Shown piece by piece: positions 61,919 through 64,000 of a DNA stretch of 64,000 bases. The notes below the pieces were generated by a model. The model saw nothing but the letters and a program-made list of their open reading frames with translations. It searched no databases and was not told the origin of the DNA. Where the stretch lies: positions 1-64,000 of the forward strand of contig JAHJLV010000052.1 in NCBI GenBank assembly GCA_018821535.1, given 5' to 3'. Source of the DNA: Pseudomonadota bacterium. Lineage in GTDB: Bacteria; Desulfobacterota; Desulfobacteria; Desulfobacterales; Desulfobacteraceae. Every line of letters starts with the position of its first letter. Positions within the stretch are counted from its first letter, which is position 1. The position numbers and the translations under genes are program-made.

Positions 61919-62194
61919 CTAAGAATCTGATATTTTCGATCCGCCATAGGCCAGGAATGAAAGTGCTGCCGTTCTGAATAAAGCTCTTACAATTTCAAGA
62001 ACATCGTATGCAATGAATTTATCAAAGATAATGACATAATCCGCAACAAACAATAAACTTGCCGTAACCAGAATCAGATTGATAACCTTTCCCACTTTTC
62101 CGCCAGCATATTTGATTCTTGCTTTATTAAAAACAAAAATAATAATCAGATAGATAACAAGCGTGAAAATCAGAATTATTGTCTGTGCGGTCAT
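61919..62194 (-). CDS. small membrane protein
   Basis: This 91-residue protein has two or three hydrophobic segments (about 4-22, 37-53 and 66-83) and no recognised domain. AGGGAGG precedes its ATG, supporting it as a real gene. It is the last gene of a minus-strand run after two roadblock-like genes, so it may anchor or localise them; that is inference. Confidence 0.65.
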   Translation of the reverse strand: MTAQTIILIFTLVIYLIIIFVFNKARIKYAGGKVGKVINLILVTASLLFVADYVIIFDKFIAYDVLEIVRALFRTAALSFLAYGGSKISDS

Positions 62195-62215
62195 AAATCC
62201 TCCCTGTATTGAATA

Positions 62216-62542
62216 TTATGGATGAACTAGTTTATTTAAAAACTGAATTATTTTCTGAACAAAAACCATATTGCTGATCTTTTGATGTTTTACCACTCCA
62301 AGGCCAAACCTGCCAACAGGAAATATATATATATCATTTTTTGTTGGCAGTGGAAAATAAATATATTTCAAACGATTTTTTGCTATGGCAAAAGCATTTT
62401 TCAGGCATACAGAAATCATGTGTGCCATTTTTTCAGGTGCTTCGATATTTTGAAATATGATTTTTCCTTTTTCATTGACAAGAATATAGGCTTTGACGCC
62501 GTCAATTTGCCCAACCTGTTCAATATCGTTAAAATCTACCAT
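62216..62542 (-). CDS. roadblock/LC7-like small protein
   Basis: The 108-residue protein has the alpha/beta layout of roadblock/LC7 (MglB-type) proteins. The opening IDGVKAYILVNEKGKIIFQN, a helix, then the strand pair IYIFPVGRFGLGVV match the pattern. Such proteins regulate small GTPases such as MglA in polarity switching. The match is by pattern only. It lies 7 nt after the next gene upstream, in one operon. Confidence 0.65.
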   Translation of the reverse strand: MVDFNDIEQVGQIDGVKAYILVNEKGKIIFQNIEAPEKMAHMISVCLKNAFAIAKNRLKYIYFPLPTKNDIYIFPVGRFGLGVVKHQKISNMVFVQKIIQFLNKLVHP

Positions 62543-62549
62543 GCTTTTT

Positions 62550-63056
62550 TTATCCGTTCAGTTGAAAAGAGTCACACACCAGGTGATTGAACAGCCCGGA
62601 TATCTGGTGAAGTGCTTGCTGCGTTGCAGCGATAACCACAATAATGCAATTGGCATTGATCTGCCTGACAGCAGTATGACGATGGGAAATATAAAGTATC
62701 ATCTGTTCAATATCAATATTGAGTTTTTGGCAGATATCGATATTTTCAAAAAGATTCGATCCTAAGAAATCAAGATCTTCACGGGTTAAGGTTTTTGGCA
62801 TATGATTTACCAATATCCCTTTGTTTCTGTGATAGACCAATCCTCCTATAATATCTTTGAATGAAATAATCTGAGATATGGACACTGATTTTTCATCCGA
62901 GGCCGGGTTTTTAGCTGCATTTGTTTTGTTTGTTGATTCCAAGGTGTATTTATTGGGGTAGGCGCAGAACATACATCGGAAAATTACCAGATTATCTTGT
63001 ATTTCATATGAGGGCAGTGAATTTTTCCCTCCGCAGTCTTCACAAAAAACAATCAT
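62550..63056 (-). CDS. zinc-ribbon plus roadblock-like protein
   Basis: The 168-residue protein has an N-terminal zinc ribbon (FCEDCGG and RCMFCAY, residues 4-32). A linker precedes a roadblock/LC7-like domain (about 68-165: DIIGGLVYHRNKGILVNH, then MILYISHRHTAV and CIIVVIAAT). A second roadblock-like gene follows 7 nt later, so the two may form a heterodimer. No enzyme activity is expected. Confidence 0.65.
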   Translation of the reverse strand: MIVFCEDCGGKNSLPSYEIQDNLVIFRCMFCAYPNKYTLESTNKTNAAKNPASDEKSVSISQIISFKDIIGGLVYHRNKGILVNHMPKTLTREDLDFLGSNLFENIDICQKLNIDIEQMILYISHRHTAVRQINANCIIVVIAATQQALHQISGLFNHLVCDSFQLNG

Positions 63057-63070
63057 TTTATCTGTCAGTA

Positions 63071-64000
63071 TTAGGAATTAAAAATTGATTTTAGTTTTCC
63101 CCAAAAACCTGAAGATGACTTAAAGGTGATATCAGGATCAGAATCAGATTCAGGCATTTGTGTATCGGAATTTTTTGAAATCATTTTTCCAGAATGCGTA
63201 TCATTCAGTAATTCAACTGTGTGGGCGAGGATTTTTAACAGACAAATTTTTTGAGCATCCTTTTCCCATGCGGTTTCTAAAGAGTGGATATCTTTATAAA
63301 TCTGGTCAAAACAGGCGTTGTCAGTCAATCCGTTTTTATTTTTAACGGCAGACTCAAGTCTTTCAAGGGTTTGGTCAGAAGACAGATCAGTATCAGACTT
63401 AAAGGCCTTTTGGGGGGAACCGGATTCCTCATAGGTTTCATCTTCATTTTCAAAAGGAACAATACGTGCGTCCATATCCATACTGTCAACCATTTTATCC
63501 GTAATACCATCCGCAGATGTTTCAGGCAGGTTGTTTCCCAAGGGTTCCGGGTATGCGTCTGCGGGTGTTTCAAGATTGAAAAACTCATCCAGCCGGCTGT
63601 TAATTTCAGCAATGGGTGCATTGTCCTTTTTTTGAGTGATAAATTTTTTTACACCATCGGACTCAATTGCGTCTTCTTTGTCAAATATTTGCATGGCTGA
63701 ACCGGAAGGATCTGCATTCCCCTGAATTTCCATCAGATGGATGGCATCCAGCAGTTCATCCGCAGGAGATTCTTTGATGGTAAAAAGGTCATCCATGACA
63801 TCTCTGGGGGTTTTTGAAACCCCCCGCATGTTGCTTAATGCAGGTTTGATGTTTTCTGAATCGATATCCTCATTTAAAAGTGAACTATCCTCTTCAGGAA
63901 GGCAGGTTAAGGACATCGGGTCCTGATTAATCCGGGCTTTTGATGATTTAAGATGAGAAAGGGCCGGCAGAATTCCATCATTATCAGGAATAAAATTTTT
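63071..64000 (-). CDS. acidic protein of the roadblock cluster, 5' end outside the window
   Basis: 310 codons are visible and the frame is open to the window edge, so the true start lies beyond 64000. The ATG at 63916 is probably internal, because similar short blocks (LPALSHLKSS and KPALSNMRGV) occur on both sides of it. The protein is acidic and low-complexity, mostly disordered to about the last 100 residues. The last part is helical (LETAWEKDAQKICLLKILAH). It has no recognised domain. It ends 14 nt before the zinc-ribbon/roadblock gene and is presumably in the same operon. Confidence 0.6.
   Translation of the reverse strand, partial: KNFIPDNDGILPALSHLKSSKARINQDPMSLTCLPEEDSSLLNEDIDSENIKPALSNMRGVSKTPRDVMDDLFTIKESPADELLDAIHLMEIQGNADPSGSAMQIFDKEDAIESDGVKKFITQKKDNAPIAEINSRLDEFFNLETPADAYPEPLGNNLPETSADGITDKMVDSMDMDARIVPFENEDETYEESGSPQKAFKSDTDLSSDQTLERLESAVKNKNGLTDNACFDQIYKDIHSLETAWEKDAQKICLLKILAHTVELLNDTHSGKMISKNSDTQMPESDSDPDITFKSSSGFWGKLKSIFNS

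Overview
The window reads as chromosome of a Gram-negative, moderately AT-rich sulfate reducer of the Desulfobacteraceae type (Desulfobacula/Desulfotignum/Desulfobacter are the nearest guesses). The signs are a tetraheme cytochrome c3-like protein, a heme-binding periplasmic sensor, a TRAP C4-dicarboxylate-type transporter, aconitase and malic enzyme, an MSHA/type II-like pilus locus, and a lipid operon pairing ole genes with a PfaC-like synthase. No insertion sequence, prophage, rRNA or CRISPR array was seen. Genus is inference; no 16S gene is present.

Layout. 1-6.7 kb: glnK-amtB behind a consensus sigma-54 promoter, convergent asd, a heme sensor kinase lacking its ATPase domain divergent from a tetraheme cytochrome, and malic enzyme. 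6.9-20 kb: housekeeping genes (pepA, acnA, nagZ, tsaD, purM, hom-thrH-rfaE1, initiator tRNA), interrupted by a probable diadenylate cyclase gene coupled to a histidine-rich protein gene. 20.3-32.5 kb: eleven tightly packed genes for an MSHA-like type IV pilus or pseudopilus, with a PilM-PilN fusion, a secretin carrying a SPOR domain, and a very large terminal pilin. 32.5-36.6 kb: a secreted protein with a PEP-CTERM-like tail behind a promoter overlapped by a Fur-like palindrome, then a Fur-family regulator with a znuABC zinc importer. 36.7-38 kb: a DHH-DHHA1-CBS-CBS protein.

38-46.5 kb is the most unusual part: one translationally coupled operon encoding a KS-CLF-DH-DH protein related to PfaC of polyunsaturated fatty acid synthases, then OleA, OleB, an unknown membrane-anchored protein and OleC. 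OleA, OleC and OleB would condense two acyl chains head-to-head, close a beta-lactone and decarboxylate it to a long-chain olefin. The PfaC-like partner suggests a polyunsaturated product. No oleD, ACP, AT, KR or ER gene is in the window, so the pathway must be completed elsewhere. A hybrid histidine kinase is transcribed divergently from this operon.

49.4-64 kb: rhomboid protease, sirtuin, HIT protein, an FCD-type GntR regulator behind a 42-nt near-perfect palindrome, EttA, a Ski2-like helicase, then a TRAP operon (dctP, dctQ, dctM, usp). A 12-nt word inside the GntR palindrome recurs exactly in the dctP leader, so the regulator probably controls the transporter. The right end holds a cluster of DUF4388, roadblock-like and zinc-ribbon proteins, probably a signalling or polarity module, whose first gene runs off the window.
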